Shown: positions 10,161-21,517 of the stretch, one piece after another | Layout of the letters: each line of letters starts with the position of its first letter | Position numbering within the stretch: the first letter of the stretch is position 1 | Assembly: GCA_013407085.1 (NCBI GenBank) | Contig: JACCGJ010005981.1 | Location: forward strand, 1 to 64,000 | From: Atriophallophorus winterbourni | Taxonomy: Eukaryota > Platyhelminthes > Trematoda > Plagiorchiida > Microphallidae | Length of the DNA stretch: 64,000 nucleotides | Reading direction: 5' to 3' | The notes under the pieces: generated by a model | Told to the model about the DNA's origin: nothing | The model's input: only the letters and a program-made list of their open reading frames with translations | Databases searched by the model: none | Made by a program: the position numbers and the translations under genes

Positions 10161-11640
10161 TTTTAACTGCCAGAATTATTTTACAGGCGTCACCTCACTT
10201 GCGAAGTTTGTTGAATACTGGCGCGCCGCATGGCTCAGCCGTCTCGAATGCGTATTAAACGAGAGCAGAACGTGTGCCGAATCCAATACTACCGGCATAC
10301 GGAAGTGATCTGTCTAATTCATCCTATCATAAACCTTTGAAATTTGTGTACCGAATTTGACCCATTCTACCGTTAAGGGTTAAATCCAAGGATGATACGA
10401 ACAGAAATGCTGGTGCCGCAAACCGCGCATGGCGAACTATTAGTCGGTCGTGCTCAGCAGCGTTACACGACGCTTGATCTCGTCTTCTAGCTCAGGCCGT
10501 CGGATGTATTCGAAGTCCGAATAAGTTATCTTGAAAAATGCAGTTATCATTGTTTCTTGCTTCTCAAGTATACACGCAGACGATTAAGCTCACAGGGTTA
10601 GGGGACATGTCGAATTTGCCTAAAAATAAAAAGGTACCAAGCTTGTGTCACTCGCATTTCAGATGGATTGGTCCACGCCACCCGACACGCCATTGGATTT
10701 ATTGTGGATAAACGTTTTCTCAAATATCACATAGATACGGAATCTTGTGTGCACCTGGTTTTCCTTCGCCCATGGGCCAGAGGGCAACCCTGGATGGATA
10801 AATCTTTTAGAGGTGTACTTAAAACACAAAAACGTATTTCAAAAGCACGTGCACAGGAGTAATCAGAAAGAGGTTATTTTGAATATAAACAAATTCGCAA
10901 CCTTTTAACCACTGAGAATCAGAAAAAGAAAATTGCATTCGAGCTGTCCATGGCCAAGAAATCAAATGCATGCCCACAGCGACTTATTGCTTGATATCGG
11001 ATGTTGTGCGTTCTTTGTTTTATGATCTATCGTTGTAAAAGTAGGACATTTCTTCATTAAGCTAGATGACATCTTCAGCTGTGCTTCTTGTGAAGTGTAC
11101 GCAATCATCGTGTTTACTGATTTTTATACGCCGACCGTTCTGTTTCTTTCATCGTAATTGGTTGTTCCCTAGGTCATACTGACTAATGTTCGGTTCCTCA
11201 TTGGCACATTCATGTCGTCCAATTGAACGTGTTGATTCAATGACCGCAATGAGGAGTGCCACATTTCGAATTGCTTTTGTAATCAGTAAACGAAGAGCTC
11301 TGTCGTATTTTAATCCGAAGTAAATTCCATAAACACGAATACTTAGAAATGAAGAAATCTTTCTTTATGCGATTGTGAATTTTCGGCATACACATTTTGT
11401 TTCATGGCGAAGATTTATACTTTAGACTGCTTCAAATCCTAATGTAAATCAACTACGATCTTATCTGTTCTCAATATTCTGTAAAATGTACAAGTTTTTG
11501 TCGTAGTTTACGAACCATCATGGTTCCGATTACATGATCTCACATTCGTCCTTATACGTATGTTAATCAGAACTCAAGTTAATTGATCGTATGAAAGATC
11601 GTTGGATGCCTTCTAAAGCATAATTATCAGTCCGACATAT
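10161..11640. other. 1.5 kb without a recognisable gene
   Basis: The longest frame (10668-10862, 64 codons) has no family motif or repeat copy elsewhere in the window. I see no tRNA, LTR or LINE signature. It could be old repeat or unique intergenic DNA. Confidence 0.45.
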
Positions 11641-12175
11641 ATACAGATGAATAAAGAAATAAATTTATTCTTGGAAATCCAAGGCATGTTGAACATGATC
11701 AATAATTTCCAAAAGCTTTGTACAATCAGATTATAGTATGTACATTTGCAAAAACAATTTGTTCAAGGTCATTTGTTTCAGCGAAATTTAACGTTTCATA
11801 AATAACGGTAGCGGTATTTAAAGTTGTTTTTAGGTAATCGGTACATGACCTGATATAATACGAAAACACAGGTATAGCGAGAAAAAGTCTATATGTATTC
11901 GGCAACACTGATGATCATCGGATAAGGTCCATCAAAGACGCGCGAAGAATCTCTATTGTTGATGTTCCAAACGTTTTCATTTTGATTGTTGTAAATAGAT
12001 TGATCTTTCCTGAACATGAACTGTTTTTCTTGTCAGCAAGGCGGAAATGATTTATTTCACTAGTTTGAGGTCTGGGGGCCAGTTTCATTTTGGTGCGGAT
12101 TGAGAATTTTGCTGTGGAGAAAAAACTCAGAAGCGAGAGTATGTTGTTTCGCACGTTATGCACGTTTATTCATTA

Positions 12176-14418
12176 TCAATAACCAGGAATGCCATTATTA
12201 TATGAATCATCAGGTAGAACATTTAAATTAAGAAGATTGCGAATTTTTTCTATGGTAAGAAATGAAGCTAGATGTGATTTAAATTAATTTAAAGAGGAAC
12301 AGAGTCTAATATATTTTGGAAGAACATTCCACAGTTCCACAGTTCTTTACTTTAGTACGAAACTTTGGTAATTTATTAGTTTTTTCACTGTTTCTCAAGC
12401 TATATTTAAAATCATGCCGTATGTAAAGTTTCGAACGTATTTCCATATTATCCGTTGACAGTATTTCAAAGAATAAGATGAGGTTGTGCTTGAGTCTGCG
12501 AAACCATAGGGGATCGAGTTTCAGTTGTATACATCTTTCTCTATAGGATTATTTGGTGGTATAACCGATGATTGATTTTGGGAACGTACGTTGTATCTTT
12601 TCTAAAACTATGCTATCAATTTTTATTCATATTAGTATATATGATGTTACAATAGTCAAAGATATGAATGGTGAATAATTTATACATTTCTAGTTTACAA
12701 TGAGGCTGAATTATAGATCTGTGTATAGTATTCATACTTTGTCTGGCTTTAGTAATAAGGTGGTCCATCTGTTCGTTGAAAGTGAGTTATGAAGAATATC
12801 GAAATCCTGAATCACGCGTGCTGTCAATCATTTGAATTGCGTTTTTGTTTAGAAGGATTGAGTTATTTTGTATCGTGCATCTTATAGGCATGAAATTAGA
12901 TTTTGTTGTTGAGAACGTTAGACCATTATTTTTTGACCAATCTGCAAGTGCAGCTAAATCATTGTTTAGTCGAGCCATATAAGTTTGCGCTTGATTAGCT
13001 GAAAAAGTGATAACTTTCATGTCATCAGCGAATAAAAACAGTTTGCTATGTGAAATGACGTTATGTATGTCATTTGTGTATATAAGAAATAGTGAGGGGC
13101 CTAATACGCTACCTTGAATAACCCCACTGGTAATAGGTAGGCTGCGTGATCTACGGCTATTAACTTCAACAGAGTAAGTGCGATTAGTGAGAAAAGAAGT
13201 TAACCATAAAAAGATTACCACCGATGCCATATGATTCAAGTTTCGATAATAATAACTTATGAGGAACAGTATCAAATGATTCAGTTATGTCTAGGAAGAC
13301 AACTACAACTGCCGAACCTTCCTCAATCGATGTAGTAATATAGTCAAGGTATCCAAGCACACATGTAATGCACGATCTTTTATTTAGGAAGCCATGTGGA
13401 GCTCTAGAGAAGAAACTTGGAGATAAGTGATTTAAGATGGGCTTTTTTACTATTTTTTCAAGTAATCTAGATAGTATTGCTCTGTGGTTAATTGGGCAAT
13501 AATTTGATACCGTGTGCTTTGAGCCAGATTTACGTCTGGGTGTAACGACAGAGTGTTTATATTATGAAGGGAAGGATTCCAGCTTCGATTGAAGTGTTAA
13601 ATAAGTTCATTAGAAGAAGTTTGAAACCGTCACCACCCATTTTGCAAATGGCGGGTGGAATGCCTGTTATGTTTGGCTTGAGGCTGAACGTAGTTTGCTT
13701 GCAGACTTCATTAATGTCATTCAGAATAATGCATATACTGTTCAATACAATAGGTGGCCGAAATGTTCTAGTGATAACCTCATACATGGAAGCATTGTGA
13801 GTAATATTAAAATATTTAAGAAACTTTTCGCAGATTGTAATAGGGACTGTAATTTTTATTTCTGCCGAATTATAAGTTCGATCCTGAATAATAAAATCTA
13901 CTTTGCTGGTTGAGTTCACGGATCGTGAACTCAGCTTATCACAGCTGTTTAGTGCTCTATTTTTCGATGCAATCAATGTGTGGTCCAGAATGAGTTCGTG
14001 GTCACTTAATAGTTCATAGGAACGTAAACGAGCAAAGATGTCGTTATTGTTAATTGCAACTGTAGACTATTCTTTTATTTTGTTTTCCATTCTCTCGAGC
14101 TTAGTTTGTTTCATGCGTTTTTGAGGACTGCAAGCTTTGTCGATTGAACCTATGATTTTCGAATGAAATGTCGAGAATATAGTTGGAAAATCATGTGAAA
14201 GAATGAATTGAGACCAGTCTCTAATCCTTATAAGTGTTGGAAGTAAGTTCCAATCGATGAAACGGTGATAAGTCTGGACCTCATTGGTAGCTTTGTAAGT
14301 GCATGATAGATGAAAGGATAATATTTTATCGTCCCCATTAAAGGAAGAAGGCAATATTAGTAAGTTGTTTGGATCAATATTTAGAGTGGAGACTAAGTCA
14401 AAAATGTTGCCCTTTCAA
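12176..14418 (-). pseudogene. ORF2 (RT part) of LINE B1
   Basis: The stop is at 12176 after the conserved ending NGIPGY-like sequence. RT motifs are GVIQGSVLGPSLFLIYTND and FADDMKVI within 12787-13275, and the finger region lies within 13557-13976. It is clearly homologous to the B2 ORF2 but carries many frameshifts and small deletions. The 5' part continues at 18326 beyond BEL-1. Confidence 0.88.
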
Positions 14419-14423
14419 GTTGG
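14419..14423. repeat. Target-site duplication of BEL-1 (GTTGG)
   Basis: GTTGG here and at 18321-18325 flank the element. The undisturbed LINE copy at about 44000 has a single GTTGG at the same place. Confidence 0.93.
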
Positions 14424-15001
14424 TGTAAGATGCAACTTTATGAAATTCTCCCTTTTCCTTCGTCTTTACCTTATATTTTGGAACAATTTCCAGAATCTAA
14501 ATTCTGTTGATTATGTTGTATGGTATTTTATATTTATGCTGTATTTGATGGAAAACATTTCTTTTGTTATTAAAAACTTGCTATTGTAAATCTCTTCTTT
14601 ACACGTCTTCGGTCAATTATTTGTTTGTGTTGTTCGTTTTGGCCATTGTCGGTCATTGTTGTTGAATTTGATTGCCATTTTGGGCACTTGTAATTGGCTT
14701 GCATTTTGACACCACTTTTGGGTGTCTTGTCTTCGATAGACACTTTGGACGGCAATTTTGGTAACTCCTTTCATTCTATTTATATCTCAGGTCGTCATTG
14801 AACTTGTTCGTATTTGATATAATTGATTCTGGATATTTTGTCTCCTGTTTGTTGTACGTTCCTTCACAGTTGAGGTTTGTATAATTATTGCGGTTGTAAT
14901 TGTTGCTAATTACATTACCGTATAACATCCGAATTGTGGTTTTGAATTTGTCGAACTGAGAAACGGGTGGAATACGCGTTACTCACGTACGAAACGTTAC
15001 A
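14424..15001 (+). repeat. 5' LTR of BEL-1
   Basis: This is a 578-bp repeat with a TG...CA-type boundary. The segment at about 14822-14870 is repeated in inverted orientation immediately inside the element, at about 15008-15056. Confidence 0.9.
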
Positions 15002-15282
15002 GTTTCCAACTGTAAAGGAACTTACAGCAAACAGGACACAAAATACTCCAGAATCAAGTTGAGTACTCAACTTGGATCGTTGAAGAATTACTCAACTTGG
15101 AATTTGATTTGTACCGTATTTGTCTCAATTGGAGAAAATACAGTACTGAACTTGGAATTAGATTCTTCTCGAACTTGGCGAGAAGTGCAGTTAAAGATTC
15201 GTGAAATGATTTAGTTTACAATATTGGTGACGTCCCTTTTTTATATTGTTTCTTTCTATTCCTTCGAATCCTTCTGTATAAA

Positions 15283-17563
15283 ATGCCTAAAGTTGCTTCT
15301 AAGATAGCATTGATCGAGTGTGATAAGCCAGAGGGTTTAGAGTTTAACGATACTCCTTCTCAATGCGCGTTGGATTTAGAGCTAGATCCACGATAGATCG
15401 CTTAGAAAAGGAAAAGTGAGAACTAGAGGAGAACAATTTGATAGCTGGCAAGACAACAAACGAATTGCAGCCCTCAATGAATATCATCCTCGGACTACCC
15501 AAGGTTGAATTATCATACTTTGATGTTAATCCAATTGACTATTGGAAATTTATGAGGCAATTTAAATGTTACATTGAATCGCAGCTAATGGACCCGGCAC
15601 AACAATTATTATATCTGATGTTTCATTGCCGTGATAAGGCTCGCAAAGCTATTGACGCCTGCGTCATGCTGCAACCCACTGAGGGTTATATGAGAGCAAA
15701 AACCATACTGCGAGATTTGTTCGGTTTACCGCATGTCATTGCTCGGTCTACACTGGATGAATTGTTTGGAGAAGCCAGAACGCTTTCAGAGAAGGTAGAT
15801 GGTTCATCTGAATTGGCAATAAAGATGGAAAACTGCCAAATTATGCTGACTTGAATGAAGTGCGAGGCCGACTTAAATTCGGTCAACACTTTGGAAGGTG
15901 TTGTAAGGTGCTTACCTGTAGCCTTACAGCAGCAGTGGGCCGATGCTGCCGACGCGATTACGGCTGACGATTCGGATATAAACTTTGAACGACTTTCCGA
16001 GTTTGTTTCTTGTAAGGCAAGAGTTGCCAGAAGTCGATTTGGTCAGCTTTGTCGCCCTGACACGACGCAGAATTCAGCAGCCCATGCTTCAAATGTTTGC
16101 GATCGAAGGAATGTCAATTATACCCTTGTTAGCAGATCCATAAACAGCTTGGAATGCTGTAATTGCAAGGGACCGCACAAATTACATCAATGCAACGAAT
16201 TTAAGAATCTCCACGTAAGGAGTCGTTGGGATCTGGCTAAACGGGTATCGGCGTGTTTCCTCTGACTTCGGCAGTTCCATAGGTCTGCCAATTGTATGAG
16301 TGGATCTCGATGCACTGCAGGAAATTGTGACGGTCGGCACCACACGCTCCTACATAACGATCAACAGGCAAGAAATCCGCCGGCAAACATCAATTGCAGT
16401 CACGCAGCATTAATTGCCAGGGTATGTTTAGGATCCGTGCCTGTCAAGATCGAAACGTCGTCCGGACTTATTGACACAGTAGCGCTCCTGGATGGTGGTT
16501 TAGATTCAAGATTCAAGATTCAAGAATTTATGGTCATAAAAGCACATAGCTTCAAAATTACCATATCATAGTAAATATACATTCAGGAAATAGGTATAAA
16601 ATAAACATGTAATGTCAAGTATAGTCAAGTTGTATAGTTACCATGAGTCAATACGCAGGTGTCGTCAAATCGTTATGCAACAAATAAGTATCCAAATTTC
16701 GAATAAACATTCCGATGCTGGGAGAGATGACAAGAGTTTCGGGTAGGGATGCCACCTTAATTCTTAGTGAATTCGTCAAAAAATACAATATGCCTAAGTG
16801 CCCTGCTCAGGTGTCGCTTACAACTTTGGGCCATCAACGGGTAATGAACTGCTCCCGTCTGAACATAAATATTCTTTCTGCAGATGGTGGAGAAGTCATT
16901 CAGTTTTCGAATGCTTACACCGTATAAACCTTGCCGCATGTGTCCCAATCGTCAACTAGCGCTCTGCGTGAACGTTATGATTATTTAAAGAGCGTTGAAT
17001 TATTTGACGTTCATGATCAGCTGGTGACAGTGCTGATTGGTTGCGACGTTCCTGAAGCACACTGGGCGTTAGAACAGCGGCTCGGTGGAAGAGGCCATCC
17101 GTTCGCAACGAAGACATTGCTAGGTTGGATATTGCAGGGGCCTGCGTGTAAAACTTTTGAGGATATTGACATTTTTATTGTCAGTTGTGATCAGGAAGCT
17201 GAGTTACCTGACACTGAATTAGCTCGGTCGGATTTTGTGACTGAATTTCCCGACAATATTTCGGATCAGATGGATTCTAAGCCTGGCTCACCTGACATCA
17301 AATCAGCCAAAATGAATAGTAGGCCTGGTTCACATGACAGTGAATCAGCTGAAGTGGGGGCGACAGATGATCGGCGTGACTATTCATATGAGTGGCGCAA
17401 GACGTTCGGTTGTGTACCCGATGAGCCATTTGTGTTTCGGACACCGGATACACTTATTCCGATTTGCAGATTAGAGTTGTTTAGATGGCGCAAGATGTCG
17501 CTATTTGAGGATGAAATACACAAGGCTCGTTCGGCTGGGAGTGCACGCATAAGATTCTTGTAA
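15283..17563 (+). pseudogene. Gag-protease-tail frame of BEL-1, broken
   Basis: The likely start is the ATG at 15283, with a frameshift near 15375. The main frame then has TGA at about 15415, 15852 and 16263. Gag carries the BEL/Pao zinc signatures: CCNCKGPHKLHQC near 16155 and CTAGNCDGRHHTLLH near 16315. The protease frame holds VALLDGG at about 16481-16500, where a LINE fragment interrupts it, and DATLILSEF resumes at about 16748. Further on, LIGCDVPEAHW (about 17035) closes the protease region. Then the frame jumps to a tail (DQEAELPDTELA onward, to 17563) also present in BEL-2. The whole polymerase is absent, so it is non-autonomous and now inactive. Confidence 0.85.
16502..16748 (-). mobile_element. 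LINE 3' fragment (L-type tail) inserted in BEL-1 protease
   Basis: The minus-strand LINE tail is seen as GATTCAAG units at 16502-16525. It is followed by a 3' UTR loosely matching the tails at 24556 and 29737. It splits the protease codons between VALLDGG and DATLILSEF. The exact right edge is uncertain. Confidence 0.65.
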
Positions 17564-17742
17564 GGAACGGTGGCAGAACCGGAGGACGTGGTGGGTCTTA
17601 GTCTGGCAAACTATTTACCTATAAAAAGCCACATGTGTCCAATGATGGCAATGCGACGTGGCGTGTGTGACTCGTCAATAAATAAAGTCATTTGCTATTC
17701 TGGGTTTATACGTTAGGGTCCTAGGAAGAATTTGACCGGAGG

Positions 17743-18320
17743 TGTAAGATGCAACTTTATGAAATTCTCCCTTTTCCTTCGTCTTTACCTTATATTTTGA
17801 AACAATTTCCAGAATCTAAATTTTGTTGATTATGTTGTCCGGTATTTTATATTTATGCTGTATTTGATGGAAAACATTTCTTTCGTTAATAAAAACTTGC
17901 TATTGTAAATCTTTTCTTTACACGCCTTTGGTCAATTATTTTCTTGATTTGTTCGTTTCGGCCCTGTCGGTCATTGTTGTTGAATTTGGTTGCCATTTTG
18001 GGCACTTGTAATTGGCTTGCATTTTGACACCACTTTTGGGTGTCTTGTCTTTGATAGACACTTTGGACGGCAATTTTGGTAACTCCTCTCATTCTATTTA
18101 TATCTCACGTCGTCATTGAACTTGTTCGCATTTGATAAAATTGATTCTGGAGTATTTTGTATATTGTGTGCTGTACGTTCCTTCACAGTTGAGGTTTGTA
18201 TAATTATTGCTGTTGTAATTGTTGCTAATTACATTACCGTATAACATCCGAATTGTGGTTTTGAATTTGTCGAACTAAGAAACTGGCGGAATACGCGTTA
18301 CTCACGTACGAAACGTTACA
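17743..18320 (+). repeat. 3' LTR of BEL-1
   Basis: Same length (578 bp) as the 5' LTR. It is preceded by the purine-rich GACCGGAGG, a candidate polypurine tract, and followed by the duplication GTTGG. Confidence 0.9.
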
Positions 18321-18325
18321 GTTGG

Positions 18326-18905
18326 TCTATCAATAAATTGTTTGTAACCTAGTAAGTCAAGCGTTTTTATAAAATTTGTATGAGAGCTTACTTTACTTTT
18401 TCGTGCCAGTTTAAATTAGGCATGTTAAAATCACCGGCTATAATTTTATGGCGTGCATGCTGTAAAGACGTTTCGATGAAAGCTTGAGTTAATGTATTCA
18501 GATTAGATGAAGTTGAGCCTGGTGGGTAGTAGATGCAGCCTATTAAAAGATCTAGTATATGTAGTTCTATCCATAGTTAATCTTCAAGTTCTGTTAAATT
18601 CGAAGATGTTATGCTATTAACTTTAAATCTTGAATGCACATAAATAAGGCAACCACCACCTCGTTTCAGAGTGCGGTTTCTCCTAAATATCTGGTAGTTA
18701 GGTATCATGAGTTTACAGTCAGATTGATCATCAGGAGTCCAGGATTCAGTTATAAGAATAAAATCTACAGGTTTGGAATATAGGTAAGATTTCCGTATAT
18801 GGATTTTAGGTATAATTGATCTAGCATTTATGATCAGAAAACGAACAATACAAAGGTCAGAAGTTAAAGGATTTGGGGTGAGTGCATTAGAGAGTTAACA
18901 TGGTT
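18326..18905 (-). pseudogene. Endonuclease part of LINE B1 ORF2
   Basis: This continues ORF2 of B1 upstream of the BEL-1 insertion and matches 43990-44560 of B2. In B2 the same segment has the apurinic-endonuclease-like blocks INARSI, ILITESWT, GGGCLIYV, GCIYYPPG and GDFNMPNLNW. Here the frame is broken. The copy jumps near 18905 to sequence that lies about 250 bp further upstream in B2, so the end of ORF1 and the ORF1/ORF2 junction are lost. Confidence 0.8.
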
Positions 18906-19036
18906 AGGGGTTTTTTATTAAGAAACGAGATGTGTCAATACAGTTGTTGAGACTGTGTGAACCTCTTATATAATTAGTTGTTTTCATACGTTGTCGGTGA
19001 GGTTATCTGATTATTGCCTCTCTGGCAGTAGGAGGG

Positions 19037-19534
19037 TGTAACGTCTGTGACGTGAGTAACGCGTATTCCACCCGTTTCTTAGTTCGACAAATTCAAAACC
19101 ACATTTCGGATGTTTTACGGTACTGTAATTAGCAACAATTACAACAACAATAATTATACAAACCTCAACTGTATAGGAACGTACAGCAAACAGTGGAGCC
19201 AAAATACTCCAGAATCAATTATATCAATGCAAACAAGTTCAATGACGACCTGAGATATAAATAGAATGAAAGGAGTTACCAAATTGCCGTCCAAAATGTC
19301 TATTGACAAGACAATGGACCTCAACAATGAATTAAAAACAAAAGCTTCACCAAATATGTGAACAGAAGATTTCCAATAAAATAATTACAAAAAGAAATGT
19401 TTTATATCAAAATACTGTAGGAAAATAAAACACAAGCAAAATCTATTTCACAAAATTCAAGTTTTGTAACTAAGTTCAAAATAAAAGGAATGTCGAAGGG
19501 GAAAGAATAATTTCAAACTACTTTGAACCTTACA
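19037..19534 (-). repeat. 3' LTR of BEL-2 (498 bp)
   Basis: The part at 19040-19280 is the reverse complement of the 3' half of the BEL-1 LTR. The part at 19290-19534 is unrelated to BEL-1 but matches the outer end of the BEL-2 5' LTR (AATTTCAAACTAC near 19509 and 22328). It is therefore a mosaic. Confidence 0.75.
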
Positions 19535-19738
19535 CCTCCGACCAAATTCTTTCTAGGCCTAACTGTACAACGATTGTTCAACGAATACCATAACGAATTC
19601 CGTGCAGCAAATGACTTTATTTAGTGGCGAGTCACACACGCCACGTCGCATTGCCATCATTGGACACATGTGGCTTTTTATAGGGAAATAGTTTGCCAGA
19701 CTAAGACCCACCACGTCCTCCGGTTCTGCCACCGTCCC

Positions 19739-20776
19739 CTACAAGTAGCTTATGCATGCAACCCCGCCCAAACGAGCCTTGTGTATTTCATCCTCAAACA
19801 GCGACATCTCGCGCCAATTAAACAAATCTAATGTGCAAATTATTATTAGTGTATCATGAGATCGAAACACAAATAACACATCAGGTACACAACGGAACAC
19901 TTCACTCCAATCATATGGATTGTCATGGCTACCATCTGTCGCCACCCTTTCGGCTGACTCAGTGTCATGTGAACCAGGCTTACTATTCATTGGAGCTGAA
20001 TAGGTGTCAGGTGTGCCAGGCTTAGTCTCCATCTGATCCGAATTAGTGTCGGAAAATTCAGTCACAAAATCCGACTGAGCTAATTCAGTGTCAGGTAACT
20101 CAGCTTCCTGATCACCATCGACAACACAAACATCAAGATCCTTCAACTTTACATCAATAAAAACCCTTTCTTGACAATCATCGATGCTAACATGCCTTGC
20201 TATGAAATCCTTTCGGCAACATTTACACAACTGACCAAATCGACTCCAATCAATAAGAGCTCGACGTGTCACAAAGTCTGTGAGTTGCTGAAAAGTAATT
20301 TCTAATCCCTCGCAGTATACAGCGTTCATGAGATCAGTCCACTGTTGCTGGAACACAGCCGGTAATATATGCACAATATACTCCAAAGTGTCACTTGCAT
20401 TCAAAACCGCCTGGCACTCCAATAGAGTGAGGGCAACCTGACATTTATGCATCGACGAAGCAAGAATCGCAAAGCCTTCTGCCTGGCCAATCAATCGTCG
20501 GGCCTCTTCCAATAACTCATCTAAAACTGAGTGGGCCACAGTACAAGCTAGGTCTGAAGCTCGTTTATGACATGTACCATGAGTTAATTTCAAGATTGTA
20601 GCATTAGCAATCGCTAAATCTTGCTCCAACTCAAGTGCCCGTTTAGAAGGTGCACAGTTACAGTCGAGACCATGTCTACCAACAGTAGGAGATTCAAAAT
20701 CGTCGGCACCATTGCGACTATCTTTTAGGGACCTAACCGAACCACGCACTAAACTTGCTAAACGTTCAGGCATCAT
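19739..20776 (-). CDS. Fused Gag-tail protein of BEL-2 (no polymerase)
   Basis: This 345-codon frame starts at an ATG (minus strand 20776) with no internal stop. Residues of about 60-210 match BEL/Pao Gag from BEL-1: the helical region around SVLDELLEEARRL, then QQQWTDLMNAV and WSRFGQLCKCC. The CxxxxCxxxHHxLLH finger is missing. From about residue 225 (DQEAELPDTELA) to the end it shares the tail of BEL-1: two imperfect repeats around KPGxPD and KPGSHDxESAE, then MSLFEDEIHKAR. The tail's function is unknown to me. Keeping an open frame across a Gag-tail fusion suggests a derivative mobilised in trans, though chance survival is possible. Confidence 0.65.
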   Translation of the reverse strand: MMPERLASLVRGSVRSLKDSRNGADDFESPTVGRHGLDCNCAPSKRALELEQDLAIANATILKLTHGTCHKRASDLACTVAHSVLDELLEEARRLIGQAEGFAILASSMHKCQVALTLLECQAVLNASDTLEYIVHILPAVFQQQWTDLMNAVYCEGLEITFQQLTDFVTRRALIDWSRFGQLCKCCRKDFIARHVSIDDCQERVFIDVKLKDLDVCVVDGDQEAELPDTELAQSDFVTEFSDTNSDQMETKPGTPDTYSAPMNSKPGSHDTESAERVATDGSHDNPYDWSEVFRCVPDVLFVFRSHDTLIIICTLDLFNWREMSLFEDEIHKARLGGVACISYL

Positions 20777-20959
20777 AAATGTACAATATTGACTTTAAAA
20801 CACAAAAAATAAATGAACGTCACCGATTGTTCAGCAAAAAATCTTGTGAAATGGATCAAGCTTCAACGTTCCAATCCGCACAGATTCACCCTGATGATAG
20901 ATCAGGTTCGTTCACCGATTCTGACGACGTAGCTGAGCGTCGACCAAGTTCAATACTGC

Positions 20960-21517
20960 TTCGATTGCAATGAAACAAAACGAGTATTTTCTCCGGTTGA
21001 GACAAATACTGCAACAGTCAAATCAAGTTGTGACGCAAATCCAATTGAAAAGATCCAAATTGACCACAGTAATTTCTCCAGTTGAGAAAATACCGTACAA
21101 ATCAAAAGTCGAATTGTTGCAATTCCAAGTTGAGTACTGTATTTTCTCCAATCGAGACAAATACGGTACAAATCGAATTCCAAAATTGAATACTGCTTCG
21201 ACGAACCGAAGTTGAGTACTGCTTCAACGAACCAATTGAGTACTTTCAAAAATTGTAATGCTTCGACGCACCAAGTTGAGTACTGTCAATTTGAGTACCG
21301 TCCCAATGTTCCAAACGAAGCAATTGGGTACTGTCCCAATGTTCCAAACGAAGCAATTGAGTACTGAATTTTCTCCAATTGAGAAAATACGGTCCAAATC
21401 AAATTCTAACGTTGAGTACTGTCAATTTGAGTACCGTCCCAATGTTCCAAACGAAGCAATTGAGTACTGCCAAGTTGAGTACTGTCTCAATGTTCCAAAC
21501 GAAGCTAATTGAGTACT
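20960..21517. repeat. Short-repeat leader of BEL-2 (GAGTACTG and 33-bp units)
   Basis: Between the 5' LTR and gag lies an array built from TTGAGTACTG words and a unit of about 33 bp (core CCCAATGTTCCAAACGAAG) seen at about 21300, 21333, 21435 and 21480. It also has GAAAATACGG/TTTTCTCC words in both orientations. The leader of BEL-1 (about 15050-15180) has related GTACTCAACTTGG words. No canonical primer-binding site is visible. The small plus-strand frames here are products of the repeats. Confidence 0.75.

Larger units (their letters stand above)
14424..18320 (+). mobile_element. BEL-1: internally deleted BEL/Pao LTR retrotransposon
   Basis: Two 578-bp LTRs (14424-15001, 17743-18320) begin TGTAAG and end GTTACA. 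They surround a Gag-protease region with no polymerase. The target duplication is GTTGG. The sequence passes from the end of the protease/linker directly to a C-terminal tail, so RT, RNase H and integrase are deleted. A LINE 3' fragment has inserted at about 16502-16748. LTRs differ by a few percent by eye, so the element is older than Gypsy-1 or Gypsy-N. No TGG-starting primer-binding site follows the 5' LTR. Confidence 0.9.

Noticed and set aside
10668..10862. 64-codon frame in otherwise empty DNA
   Set aside because: No motif, no repeat partner and average length for chance in this composition.
17160..17563. Envelope-like gene at the end of BEL-1
   Set aside because: The tail has no signal peptide, transmembrane segment or cleavage site and is fused to the Gag-protease frame.
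21290..21517. Spaced repeats that might suggest a CRISPR array
   Set aside because: Units vary in length and sequence, have no regular spacers, and lie in a eukaryotic LTR element.
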